This document shows, piece after piece, positions 26,022 through 36,851 of a DNA stretch of 64,000 bases (its first letter is position 1; every line of letters begins with the position of its first letter). The notes under the pieces are model-generated. The model was not told the origin of the DNA. It did no database searches and was given only the letters and a program-made list of their open reading frames with translations. The DNA is taken from positions 1-64,000 of the forward strand of contig CAWIHZ010000007.1 of the NCBI GenBank assembly GCA_963835955.1. Reading direction: 5' to 3'. Made by a program: the position numbers and the translations under genes. This DNA is from Roseiarcus sp963835955. Its GTDB lineage: Bacteria > Pseudomonadota > Alphaproteobacteria > Rhizobiales > Beijerinckiaceae.

Positions 26022-26668
26022 GGAGCGCCGCGGACGCATCGCCAGGCTCTGAGCCGAGGGGCTGGGCGGCGGAGCGTGGCCATCCGGCCTTCTGCTTAAT
26101 ACGCGATAGTCTTTTGTATTATCTAGGCCGAGGCTGATTTTCCTCCGCGCCCGGCCAAATTTTTCCAAGCCAATCCAAGCCGGACCAAACAAATCCAAGG
26201 AAAACCAAGCAAAAAAAGCTTGGATTGGCTTGGATTTGCTTGGATTCCTTCGTCCGAATCCGGACTTTTCAAGGGGTTACAGAACCTCCAAGCCAAAAAA
26301 TATCGTCAGGGTTAATAAAATGCCTAGATCCAAGTGTGATACATGCCCGCGGGCGCCGAACCGGCGGCGGCTGTGGGCGTGATGGGTCGTCGGCGGTCGG
26401 TCGCGTCTTTCATGGCGAGACGGACTGTAACATGGATTTCTGTTTTATGGAAGAAATTGTCGTCTCGCGAAGGTTCCGCTTTGGACGGAACCTGCTAGTG
26501 CTCAAAATCCAACTCGTGGGACTCGAGCCGGGACGTCGCGAAAGGGCGGGGAGCGCCCCTACGGTCGTCGCCAGTGGAACGTCGCGAATCGACGTTGAGC
26601 GGACGTTGCGGATCGCGACCGCGCGACGTTGCAGTCGGAGCGAAACCGGTCAATCAACGTCCGCACGT
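26022..26668. other. gene-poor region at the left edge of the accessory block
   Basis: About 650 bases with no convincing gene. It holds the phased inverted repeat array at 26151-26247 (separate entry). A perfect 7-bp hairpin lies at 26472-26492 (GGTTCCG, 7-base loop, CGGAACC). A 10-bp inverted repeat pairs GCGGACGTTG at 26599-26608 with CAACGTCCGC at 26655-26664, immediately after the NTPase-nuclease stop. Several further ACGTYG copies lie between the arms. The 172-codon plus-strand frame here has no protein-like features. Confidence 0.55.
26151..26247. repeat. 10-bp-phased inverted repeat array (NNNNCCAAGC / GCTTGGATTN)
   Basis: Left half: 10-base units starting at 26161, 26171, 26181, 26191 and 26201, each ending CCAAGC or a one-base variant (CCAAAC, CCAAGG). 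A weaker unit stands at 26151. Centre: A7 at 26211-26217. Right half: GCTTGGATT at 26218, 26228 and 26238, again exactly 10 bases apart and in opposite orientation. A perfect 16-bp inverted repeat joins 26165-26180 to 26218-26233. The period equals about one helical turn, so all units face one side of the DNA. This suggests cooperative protein binding or a cruciform/hairpin structure. Confidence 0.85.
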
Positions 26669-29600
26669 CTAAACGTCTCCCGAAACATCGATGACGGTGA
26701 CCGCCAGTCGGTTCTTCGTGTTCTTCGGCATCAAATCCTTTAACATCCGCTCCATCTCCGCCGCCGAGTTGGGAGGGGGAAGACCGTTGGGCGGGTTCGG
26801 CATGGATCTCGCCCTCTTGTTTCCGAACCAGAACACGCAGTAAAGGCCGTAGCCCTTTGCCTCCGGATCGTGCGCGTAGAAGCGCTCGAGCTGTCCCTCA
26901 ACGGCGGTCCAGACTTCCGTGTGATAGTCGCGCTTCAGCTCGCACACAACCTTGCGCCCCGGCATGGCCACTGAAATGTCGGCCCGCTTGTCTCTGGCCA
27001 TGTGGCCCTCAGGCTCGATGATGATGCCCTTGGGTGAGAGCAAGGGTCGCATCATCGTCACAAGATCGTCGCGGCATGCCTCCTCCGGGCGTGGCTTGAC
27101 AGGCTTGGCGGATGAATCGAGATTTCCAGAAGCGCCTGTAGATGTCGGTATTGTCGCGTTCAATGCGCTCCTTTAGATCGTTTAAATGCGCTACCAACAA
27201 TGCATGTAGGTCTGCCACGGTCGCAGGCGCACCGTTCTCCAGCGCAGTCACCGTCTGCGCCCAGTCCGGACGATCATACTCGGCGTCGCGTCGTCGCTGC
27301 CTCTGGTTTGCAAGGGCATAAAGCATTTGTGGGCGGCAAGAGGCGAGTCGCGGATTTGTTTCCAGTCGAACGAGAGCGTTTGTCGCGGCTTCGCTCGGCA
27401 GCGTCGACATCGTGTTCGTCAGCGTGTGAAAATAGTCGGTTGCGTCCCACGGGTTCCTATCGCCCCCCATCTCCCTGGGGGAGGCGTTTCGGAAAACAGA
27501 GCGCCGGTCAGTCGCGCCAGGAATTCCATCACCTGCAGCGGTAAGACCACGCTCGGCTGACCGTGCTGCGCGAAACCGCTGCGGTCGCGCAAGTCAAAGA
27601 CAAGGCTTGGGTTCTGGGCAGCCCGCGCTTCAACCGCACTCTCGTAACGATCGGGCGCGAGGATATAGGCCGCAGTCAGCCAAAGATCACGATGTCGTTC
27701 ATCAACGCCCAAACCGTCCGTGAGTACGCGCGCGGCAAGTTCTAGGAAAGCAGCATGTGCGGAAGGCAGCTTTGATAGCGCTTTAAACAGTTCTGCGAGC
27801 GTTGACGAGTTTGCATTTGGGAAATTACCTAGCAACTCAATTACAATGTTCCCGCGGAACGGTTCTAACTCAACCTCGTTCAAGAGTTCATACAGCCCAT
27901 GGACAATTTCCTCACGTTTAGAAAGCCGTAGGCGTGCAACTGCGAGATAGACATCTCGGACGATCTCAGGGTGTTGCTGTGCAAGCGCCAATCTCCACGG
28001 ATAAGGGCGCCACGTAGGTGCTTCGTCGTCATAGAAGGAAATGCGGTGGGTGACATCGAAGGCGAGCATCGCTTTCAGAAAATCGTCCGAGAATCCGCTG
28101 AGCCCCTCTCCATTTGACCACCGTTCGTTCAAACCAGCGACGAGCGCGTACCACCAGTCAAAATCCTTGTGGTCGGTTGTGAGCGTCATCACGTGATCAA
28201 AAGTTGGAATGTCACTTCGCAAAGGCGTCGCACGGAGGCCGGCGAGCGCAGTGTCCACTCTTTCTTCGCCTATCCACGCCGCAAGTCTGTCTCGCGGCGT
28301 CATTTTCGTATTCACGTCACTATAAAGCGCGAAGTAAATTCGTGCGATGTGCTGCATCCACCCGAGATGCATGCCGCTCACAATTTGCGGCGCCTCTGCG
28401 TCGAATGCGCGCCGCTGTTGCTCGCGACTATCTTCCGCAACGACATGCCGGTTGGAACGACGTCGAAAATGATAGGCGGGCAACTTTGATACGACGGCTC
28501 GTTCGCGCGCATCGCGAAGATTCAATCGAGAATTTGCCAACGCATAGAGCCGAGCGAAAACCTCGCTCCCCCACGGTTGCTCAGACTGATAGCAAAGGCT
28601 GTATCCTATCTCATAAAGAAACTGCTGCCTGTCATTGTCCTTTGCCGACCGAAGATAATCGATGATGAGATCAAGCAGCGCTTCGGAACTGAGTTCGAAC
28701 AGGATCGCCTCGCGGAAGCGATGCCAAGACAGCCATTTATCATCGTCGATCGGGACGCAGTTCAGAAAGTGGTCTGCGACAGCACGCAATCTGTCGGGCA
28801 TCTCATGCAACGCGGCTCGCAATTCCGTCGCATCGCGACCTCCATAACCAACTTTGAAATCGAGGCGCTTACGAAGCCAGCCGAACCCTCGCCCCACATC
28901 GAAGGGGTCTGACATGCGCCAAGCCCGCGTGAGGATGCGCTCATAGAAGGAGCTCGCTTCCCAGCGACGCAGATGGGCATTCGTCGGATCAATTCCGTCG
29001 ATCTCTTTTGGTGGATTGACGCCATCAAGAATGTCAGGAAGATCAGAGAGCGGTATTATGTTGGCAAGAATCGCGAGAGTCCCAGTCCTGGCCGTGTCCT
29101 CCGCCTCCATTGAGTCGTGCACCAACGCAATAACGTCGACTGATCCGAAAGGCTCACGATAGAGTTGGGCAACGATCTCAGAGCGTAGACGCACGTCATT
29201 GGGAGTCTTGCCTAGTGCGCTGTAAGCATCTCGAATGCGAGCTTTACTCGCCTCGCCCAGTCGAAGCAGCGCATTGAGCGCGTGAGCGCGTTCCGCGAAA
29301 GGCGAAGCCTGCCGCGCAAAATATCTTCAAGGTCCGGAAGCATTTCCGGGATAGGCGTACCCAACGACAATGCGTCCACCAGGACAGAGCGAATGCCGAA
29401 GCCCGAATCCGGGTTGTTCAGCACGGCGCGGAATTCCTCGACCATATCGGATCGGGCTAAGGCGCCGATGGGAAGCGATTGCCAATTCCCGGACCTAAAC
29501 CACGGATTGGATTTCGAGAGGCGGTCCAATTCGCGCAGGAGGTGGGCGCAGGACGACGGCGAGAGCGATGCCGCGTCGCCGTAGGCGAGTACGCCGTAAG

Positions 29601-30684
29601 GGTCCGCCCCGATAAGTTGGTCGGCGTATTCCGGAAGATGAATGGCCAGCCAGGCATGAAGGCCGCGGAGTTCGGGGGCCGGATGGCCGTCCACGCCGAC
29701 CAGAGCCATGACCCGCCCAAGAGGCAATCCATTTCGGATCTGCGTCGCCAGGTATTCGGCGGCAAGAAATTCCGCAGTGGTGCGATGCGCGTAATCTACT
29801 GTCTCTGGTTCAGTCCCCGCATCAAAGACCCTGCGACTGAGCGCGGCCTGCACTTGCTCCGGCGGAAACAATCTAGCCGAGCGATACCCCGGAATGTCCG
29901 GCGTGCCCTCCTGGTTGGTGAGGCTGATCGCTTCGATGTCGCTGATAAGCCGCGCCGCGCAAATCGCGCCAGCGGCGGGCCTCAGTTCGGCGACTGAATA
30001 TGTGCCGCTTCCGCGGCGGGCGCGGTCCGGGTTGGATTCCTCCAGCATTAGCCTCGTTGAAAGCTCAAACAGCTGCTTGCGAGTCGAAGGCCATGAGCCC
30101 GTCTCGACCGCGCGCCAGAGCATGATGAGGTTCTGTGGGTTCTCCAGGAAATCGGTGAGGCCGCGCTCCTCCGCTATGGCGAGAAACTCAGCCGCCGCGG
30201 CGGGATCAATGCCCTGTTCTTCGAGAACTGCACGCTGTTCCTCACGAGACGGATTTTGCAGAAGGAGGACCAGAGCTTCGCCGCTTTGCTCGAAGTAGGG
30301 GCGAAGCGCTGTGAGATCACTCTCGCCCAGCCAGTCCGCAGCTCGACACGAAATCCGAACTTTGGCGGGACTAACGACGAGCAGCTTCTCGACCATGGCG
30401 TCAACGGTGTCCTGGTCGCCACGCCCGGCCCGTTTCTCATCCAACCCGTCGATAAACAGCGCCTGACCCGAGAGCATCTGGGCTGGCGTAGTGAGAAATG
30501 CACGCGCCTTCAGGTACCTTGCCCCTTCGGCGGCAGCCGCTTCCTTGAATAGGTGAGTTTTACCTGCTCCAGGGTCGCCGAGCAGGACGAGGTTCAGCTG
30601 ACATGAATAATCCGAGAACGGGCGCGCGGTAGCGTCATCTCGCCTGCCGGATGCGATATTGATCTGGCGGACAATTCGGGTCAT
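26669..30684 (-). pseudogene. STAND/NACHT-like NTPase with C-terminal PD-(D/E)XK nuclease, frameshifted
   Basis: One gene of about 1338 codons, split into four frames. Start ATG 30682-30684. NTPase part: Walker A LVLLGDPGAGKTHLF (about 32-46) and Walker B ALFIDGLDEKRAG (about 74-86). A helical region 'ENPQNLIMLWRAVE' follows, then 'DYAHRTTAEFLAAEYLA' as in NACHT-type proteins. A long alpha-helical solenoid follows (to about 27200). The C-terminus is nuclease-like: KRADISVAM and CELKRDYH supply the D...ExK core, with GQLERFY and GLYCVFWFG after it. Three single-base shifts break it: near 29304-29308 (one base lost); in the C6/G5 runs at 27463-27481 (one base lost); and at T3 27123-27125 (one base gained). 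Restoring them joins readable sequence each time. It may be a decayed or phase-variable defence gene, or carry sequencing errors. Confidence 0.75.
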
Positions 30685-31280
30685 CACAATTAAGCTTTGC
30701 TCAAGAGTTCTGTCACCTAATCCATCATTTTGGTGCACGCAGTCGGGTTAGGGGATCTGGCCCCAAGAGATTTGCCAGTGGGACTGTCCGTCCGCAATAG
30801 GTCCGATTTTACCCGTTCGCTAGCCCCTCAGTGAAACGACCGGTCTTTGCGCATTCCGGCCCATGGCTGGACCGAATTTGAACGGCGGGAAAGGGTCGAT
30901 TCCGGCCGTCCAGCGTCCGATCCGGCAGGGTGCCAAGTGGTCGGGCAGAGGCGGCGGTCACCCGCCGCCTCCCCCACGGATCCGGACTTGCAGCTTTGCC
31001 GCATCCGGCTCTTCTAATGAGTAGCCGCTTCTCAAGCCGCTCGTCCTTGCCAGATGTGCACGAGCCGCGGAGCCGCTCGCCGAGCGGTGCGCTCTGGCAT
31101 AGGTGCTGTCGATCGAAAGCTCGTCGGGAATGGGGCCTGCGGCCGCCATCTTCTCGAACATAGGCTGCCAGACACGACGCTGAGACCAGCAATTGTATCG
31201 CTTGGTGATCGTTGTCGGCGGCCCATACACCGGTGGAACGTCGCGCCATCGCGATCTGGACCTATCCTTGGCGTTTCCCC
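30685..31280. other. junction between the NTPase gene and boxB
   Basis: About 600 bases. The NTPase promoter side is at 30685-30740 and has no clear ribosome-binding site. 31078-31248 is an IS5-type transposase remnant (separate entry). The rest (30740-31077) contains no ORF I can support. boxB ends at 31281. Confidence 0.5.
31078..31248 (-). pseudogene. IS5-family transposase remnant
   Basis: Minus-strand translation gives WRDVPPVYGPPTTITKRYN, then CWSQRRVWQPMFEKMAAAG and PIPDELSIDSTYARAHRSA. These are the N-terminal region and first catalytic Asp (IDST) of IS5/IS427-type transposases. The normal continuation (KGGA...IGRSRGG) is lost: downstream sequence no longer matches, and no start or terminal repeats are visible. 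It lies between the boxB 3' end and the NTPase block and marks an old insertion at the block boundary. Confidence 0.7.
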
Positions 31281-32774
<1,494 letters not shown>

Positions 32775-32820
32775 ATCGTTCCTCCCTCAATCGGTTCGGC
32801 CTCGCCCTGCCGGCGGCTCG

Positions 32821-32961
32821 TCAACGCGTCTCCAAATGCGGCCGCCCGTCATGATTGAGCGATGCGCCGGCCCGGCATGTCGCCTGGCATGCGACCCAGC
32901 GAATGGAGATTTCGGGATCGACCAAATCCCGCCTGACGGCTCCCGTCTCTGCCGGCTCCAT
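32821..32961 (-). pseudogene. boxA: Truncated, cysteine-poor BoxA-like N-terminal fragment (46 aa)
   Basis: Between boxC (ends 32985) and boxB (starts 32774). ATG 32959-32961 has an AGGGGAGA site upstream and a TGA at 32821. The product contains VRRDLVDPEISIRWVACQA followed by TCRAGASLNHDGR. It aligns with the first ferredoxin motif of BoxA, known as DPEICIRCNTCEATCP. Two of the four cluster cysteines are Ser and Trp here, and the proline is Arg. The remaining ~370 residues (second cluster, FAD/NADPH domains) are missing. This reads as an eroded boxA that lost its reductase body by deletion. It could alternatively be a retained small protein, since its ribosome-binding site is intact. The family match is from memory of the BoxA motif. 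Confidence 0.6.
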
Positions 32962-32984
32962 CGGTCTCTCCCCTGGCGATCTTG

Positions 32985-34643
32985 CTAGACGCGATTCCAG
33001 TCGAAGGCCGCCTTTTCGCCCTTGCCATAGACCTTCAAAGCGCCTTTGTCGCCGACCGCGTTCGGGCGCTGGAAGATCCAGTTCTGCCAGGCGGTGAGGC
33101 GGCCGAACACACGGGCGGCCATCGTCTCCGGACCGTCGAAGCGCAGGTTCGCCTCCATTCCGGTCAGAGCGTCCGGGCTCAGCGAAACGCGCTCCTCGAC
33201 CGCAATCCGGACCTCATCGGCCCAGTCGATGTCGTCGGGATCGCTGGTCGCGAGCCCAAGCGCGAAAGCCGCATTGGCGTCCAGAGGCTCGCCGATCTTT
33301 GCCTTCACCGCCTGGATCGCGGGCGCCTCGTCGTGGAAGCGGCGCGCCAGACGGCTCCGGCCGGTCGCCATCGGGTAGTCGCCGAAATTCGCCTCGCCGA
33401 CCACGATCTTGGGCGCGCCGGCCTCCTTGCCCGGCAGGGCCAGGTGGTAGATGCGATCGCAGGCGAGAGCCAGTTCGAAAAGGGTGCCGGCAAAACACGA
33501 GCCTTGCTCGACAAGAGCGAACAGGCTGCGCGAGGTGACGTCGAGCCGGCTGAAGGTCCGGCGCAGATAGCCGATCGTTTCACAAACGAGCCAGTGCGCC
33601 TTCAGCGCGCTGAGCGTTGAATCCATCGCCAGAACGGCGGCGGCCTCGCCCTGGGTCTTGATAACCCAGACCCCGACCTCGAGTTCGTTGGTGCGCATCG
33701 ACAGGATCGCATCTTCGAGTTCGCGCGCGAGCGCGAGCGGGTACCATTTGGCGCCGGCGGCCTCGATCCCGGCGACGTCCCGCGGCTGCGGGCCGGTCGG
33801 CCCCCTGATCGTGAACGTAGCGGCGCGCGCGGCGCGATCGATTTCGACAGCGACATGAGCATAGCGCAGCGCATCGGCGCCCGCGACACGCTCGATCGGC
33901 GTCAGCGCGACGCCTTTCCCGGCGCCGGGACGGCCGCTCTTGGCCGCGAGCGCCAGCGCGCGTTCCCGGACCTTGGCCGGGAATTGCGCCGGCTTGGCGA
34001 TCGCGTCGACGAGCCGCCAATCCAAGGCCTTCTGACCGCGCACGCCCTCGCTCGTGGTGCAGAACACGTCGGCGAGATCGTGGCGGACATGACGTTTGTC
34101 GGTCAGTCGCGTCAGTCCGCCGGTGCCGGGCAACACGCCGAGGAGCGGGACTTCGGGCAGGCTGACGGCGCTGCTGCGATCGTCGATCAGCAGGATTTCG
34201 TCGCAGGCAAGCGCCAGCTCATAGCCGCCGCCGGCGCAGGAGCCGTTGACCGCGGCGAGGAACTTCAGCCCGCCGTGCGCGGACAAATCCTCGAGACCGT
34301 TGCGGGTTTCATTGGTGAACTTGCAGAAATTGACCTTCCAGGCATGGCTGGAGACTCCCAGCATGAAGATATTGGCGCCGGAGCAGAAAACCCGGTCCTT
34401 GGCGCTGGTGAGGACGACCGCGCGCGCTTCGGGGTGTTCGAACCGGATCCGGTTGACCGCGTCGTTGAGCTCGATGTCGACGCCGAGATCGTAGCTGTTG
34501 AGCTTGAGCTTGTAGCCCGGACGAAGCCCGGCGTTCTCGTCGAAATCGGCGAGAAGGGTCGCCACCGGGCCGTCGAAATTCAGAGTCCAGTGCTTGTAGC
34601 GCGATGGCTCGGTCTGGTAGTCGACCCGATCCGGGCAACTCAT
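32985..34643 (-). CDS. boxC: 2,3-epoxybenzoyl-CoA dihydrolase BoxC
   Basis: Opens the epoxidised ring of benzoyl-CoA to 3,4-dehydroadipyl-CoA semialdehyde and formate. 552 aa with two crotonase-like halves. The first half has the CoA oxyanion-hole segments FCSGANI (86-92) and NGSCAGGGYELALACD (133-148). The second half has 'EQGSCFAGTLFELALACDR'. Length is as expected for BoxC (about 550). First gene of the boxC-(boxA remnant)-boxB unit. It is divergent from the benzoate-CoA ligase gene, sharing an 83-base promoter region (34644-34726). Confidence 0.95.
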   Translation of the reverse strand: MSCPDRVDYQTEPSRYKHWTLNFDGPVATLLADFDENAGLRPGYKLKLNSYDLGVDIELNDAVNRIRFEHPEARAVVLTSAKDRVFCSGANIFMLGVSSHAWKVNFCKFTNETRNGLEDLSAHGGLKFLAAVNGSCAGGGYELALACDEILLIDDRSSAVSLPEVPLLGVLPGTGGLTRLTDKRHVRHDLADVFCTTSEGVRGQKALDWRLVDAIAKPAQFPAKVRERALALAAKSGRPGAGKGVALTPIERVAGADALRYAHVAVEIDRAARAATFTIRGPTGPQPRDVAGIEAAGAKWYPLALARELEDAILSMRTNELEVGVWVIKTQGEAAAVLAMDSTLSALKAHWLVCETIGYLRRTFSRLDVTSRSLFALVEQGSCFAGTLFELALACDRIYHLALPGKEAGAPKIVVGEANFGDYPMATGRSRLARRFHDEAPAIQAVKAKIGEPLDANAAFALGLATSDPDDIDWADEVRIAVEERVSLSPDALTGMEANLRFDGPETMAARVFGRLTAWQNWIFQRPNAVGDKGALKVYGKGEKAAFDWNRV

Positions 34644-34726
34644 TATGGTCTCCCAAAGATGCGCAATTTACTGCAAGTCCGGAATTCGCGCCAATGCGGC
34701 GAGCCTTTTGGGGCCCATAGGACGCC

Positions 34727-36340
34727 ATGACCGAGAACGCCGCCGGGGACGGAACGCCGATGAACACGAGTCCAGTCCGCGCCCCTCCGGAGGTTTTCAA
34801 TTTCGCTCAATACCTGTTGGAGACCAACGCAGGGCGGCCCGGCAAGGCGGCGTTCATCGATGATTCCGGCGTTCTCGCCTACGCCGACCTCGACCAGCGC
34901 GCGCGGCGCTTCGCCGCCGCGCTGCTCGACTTGGGGATCAAGCGCGAGGAGCGCGTGCTGCTTCTGATGCAGGACGGCAACGACTGGCCGGCCGCGTTTC
35001 TGGGCGCGCTTTTCGCCGGAGTCTTGCCGGTGGCGGTCAATACGCTCCTGACCGCCGACGACTACGCCTACATGCTCGAGCATTCGCGCGCCCAGGCCGC
35101 GTTCGTCAGCGGCGCGGTCAAACCGGCGCTGAAAGCCGCGCTGACCAAGTCGGACCACGAAGTTCACAAGGTCGTCGTGTCGCGCCCCGCCCAGCCGCTG
35201 GAATTCGGCGAGGCGGAGTTCGAGGCGTTCCTCGACCGCAAGGCTCCGCTAAGCCGCGCCGCCCGCACCAACGCCGACGACGCCGCCTTCTGGCTCTATT
35301 CGTCGGGCTCGACCGGGCGACCAAAAGCGACCGTTCATTCGCACGCCAATCCGTACTGGACGGCGGAGCTCTACGGCAAGGCGATCCTGGCCTTGAGAGA
35401 GGACGACGTCTGCTTCTCGGCCGCCAAGCTGTTCTTCGCCTACGGGCTCGGCAACGCGCTCACCTTTCCGCTCGCCGTCGGCGCGACCGTGCTGCTGATG
35501 GCGGAACGGCCGACGCCGGAAGCGGTCTTCAAGCGTTGGCGAGGAGGCGTCGGCGCGGTCAAGCCGACCGTCTTTTACGGCGCCCCGACCGGCTACGCCC
35601 AAATGCTCGCCTCGCCCTTGCTGCCGGCGCGCGAGGAGGTGGCGCTGCGCCTGGCCTCTTCGGCCGGCGAGGCGCTGCCGGCCGAGATCGGCGAGCGCTT
35701 CAAGCGCCATTTCGGGCTGGACATCGTCGACGGCATCGGCTCGACCGAGATGCTGCATATCTTCCTTTCCAACCGCCCCGACAAGGTGCGCTACGGCACA
35801 ACCGGCTGGCCGGTTCCGGGCTACGACATCGAATTGCGCGGCGAGGGCGGGGGCGCGGTCGCCGACGGGGAGCCGGGCGACCTCTTCATCCACGGCCCCT
35901 CGGCGGCGATCATGTACTGGGCCGCCCGCGCCAAGACGCGCGAGACCTTTCAGGGCGGCTGGACCAAGAGCGGCGACAAGTACATTCGCAACCCCGACGG
36001 CTCCCTGACCTACGCCGGGCGGACCGACGACATGCTGAAGGTCGGCGGCCAATGGGTCAGCCCGTTCGAGGTCGAGGCGACGCTGGTGCAGCACCCTTCG
36101 GTGCTGGAGGCCGCCGTGATCGGCGCGCCCGACGCGGACGGGCTGACCAGGACCAAGGCCTTCGTGGTGCTGAAAGCCGGCGCGCGCGCCACCGACGCCG
36201 AGCTCAAGGCGTTCGTCAAGGACCGGCTCGCGCCGTATAAATACCCGCGCGCGATCGCCTTCGTCGCCGAATTGCCCAAGACCGCGACGGGAAAGATCCA
36301 GCGCTTTCGCTTACGCGAGCGGGAGCGCGGCGGAGCGTGA
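34727..36340 (+). CDS. bclA: Benzoate-CoA ligase
   Basis: ATP-dependent CoA ligase of 537 aa activating benzoate to benzoyl-CoA, the substrate of BoxB. It belongs to the acyl-adenylating superfamily: P-loop YSSGSTGRPKATVHSH (about 191-206), 'GIGSTEMLHIFLSN' (A5) and catalytic Lys about 522 in LPKTATGKIQRFRLR (A10). The specificity segment AKLFFAYGLGNALTFPL is characteristic of benzoate-CoA ligases. The second Met (34760) is an alternative start. The divergent arrangement with boxC suggests shared control by a BoxR-type repressor, which is not in the window. Confidence 0.92.
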   Translation: MTENAAGDGTPMNTSPVRAPPEVFNFAQYLLETNAGRPGKAAFIDDSGVLAYADLDQRARRFAAALLDLGIKREERVLLLMQDGNDWPAAFLGALFAGVLPVAVNTLLTADDYAYMLEHSRAQAAFVSGAVKPALKAALTKSDHEVHKVVVSRPAQPLEFGEAEFEAFLDRKAPLSRAARTNADDAAFWLYSSGSTGRPKATVHSHANPYWTAELYGKAILALREDDVCFSAAKLFFAYGLGNALTFPLAVGATVLLMAERPTPEAVFKRWRGGVGAVKPTVFYGAPTGYAQMLASPLLPAREEVALRLASSAGEALPAEIGERFKRHFGLDIVDGIGSTEMLHIFLSNRPDKVRYGTTGWPVPGYDIELRGEGGGAVADGEPGDLFIHGPSAAIMYWAARAKTRETFQGGWTKSGDKYIRNPDGSLTYAGRTDDMLKVGGQWVSPFEVEATLVQHPSVLEAAVIGAPDADGLTRTKAFVVLKAGARATDAELKAFVKDRLAPYKYPRAIAFVAELPKTATGKIQRFRLRERERGGA

Positions 36341-36851
36341 GGAGAGAGGCAAACGGAAGGGCGCGGGACCCTTTACCGCCGCTTTTCCCGGTCGCATCAA
36401 TGTTTTCAAGGACTTGGCGCTTAGCTTACCGCCGCCCCCGGGCGGTGGCTGTCTTTTCGAGCCTCTTCGTTCGTCGTAGCGGCGCATATTTACATTGTAT
36501 AGCCGTTTAAATAAATCCCCTATCGGATCGAGGGGATTTGAGCATGGCTTTGCCGCTGTTCAATCTGGAGCGATGACCAAGAGCAAGCGCTTTCGACCTT
36601 TCGGCGATTCCTCGGAAAGGTCGTCGAATTGAAGGAGGCGCAGGGCCGCGCGCCTGATCTCGGCGGAAGACGCGAAGGAGAAGCAACTGGTCGGCGCCTT
36701 CTGGGCCGATCGGCCGCGAAAAAAAGGGCTTGTTTCTCATGATCGAGAATCGGGAGTTCGGGCGGATCGGTCGGGCGATTGCGGGACCGCTCGCGGAACG
36801 GTGCAATTGAGGCTTTCGAGGACAGTCGCGTCGCCGTTTCCGAGCCAGCGC
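36341..36851. other. intergenic region between bclA and the haemoglobin gene
   Basis: About 510 bases between converging genes. It contains the terminator candidate at 36428-36456 (separate entry) and a moderately AT-rich patch near 36485-36540. Frames across 36500-36850 are Arg/Pro-rich and show no start or family signal, so I annotate no gene. Confidence 0.5.
36428..36456 (+). terminator. possible Rho-independent terminator after bclA
   Basis: ACCGCC at 36428-36433 and GGCGGT at 36441-36446 form a 6-bp GC-rich stem with a 7-base loop. TTTT follows about 7 bases after the stem. It is about 90 bases past the bclA stop. The short T run and its distance from the stem keep confidence low. Confidence 0.35.

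Noticed and set aside
26225..26743. 172-codon plus-strand frame after the phased repeats
   Set aside because: Begins inside the repeat array and runs antisense into the nuclease end; composition not protein-like.
30809..31077. continuation of the IS5-type transposase or an independent gene
   Set aside because: Beyond residue text AHRSA the frames no longer match the family and show no start or motif.
34644..34726. BoxR/BzdR-type operator between boxC and bclA
   Set aside because: GCAA-N6-GCAA is present but the TGCA half-sites expected for this regulator type are not both there.
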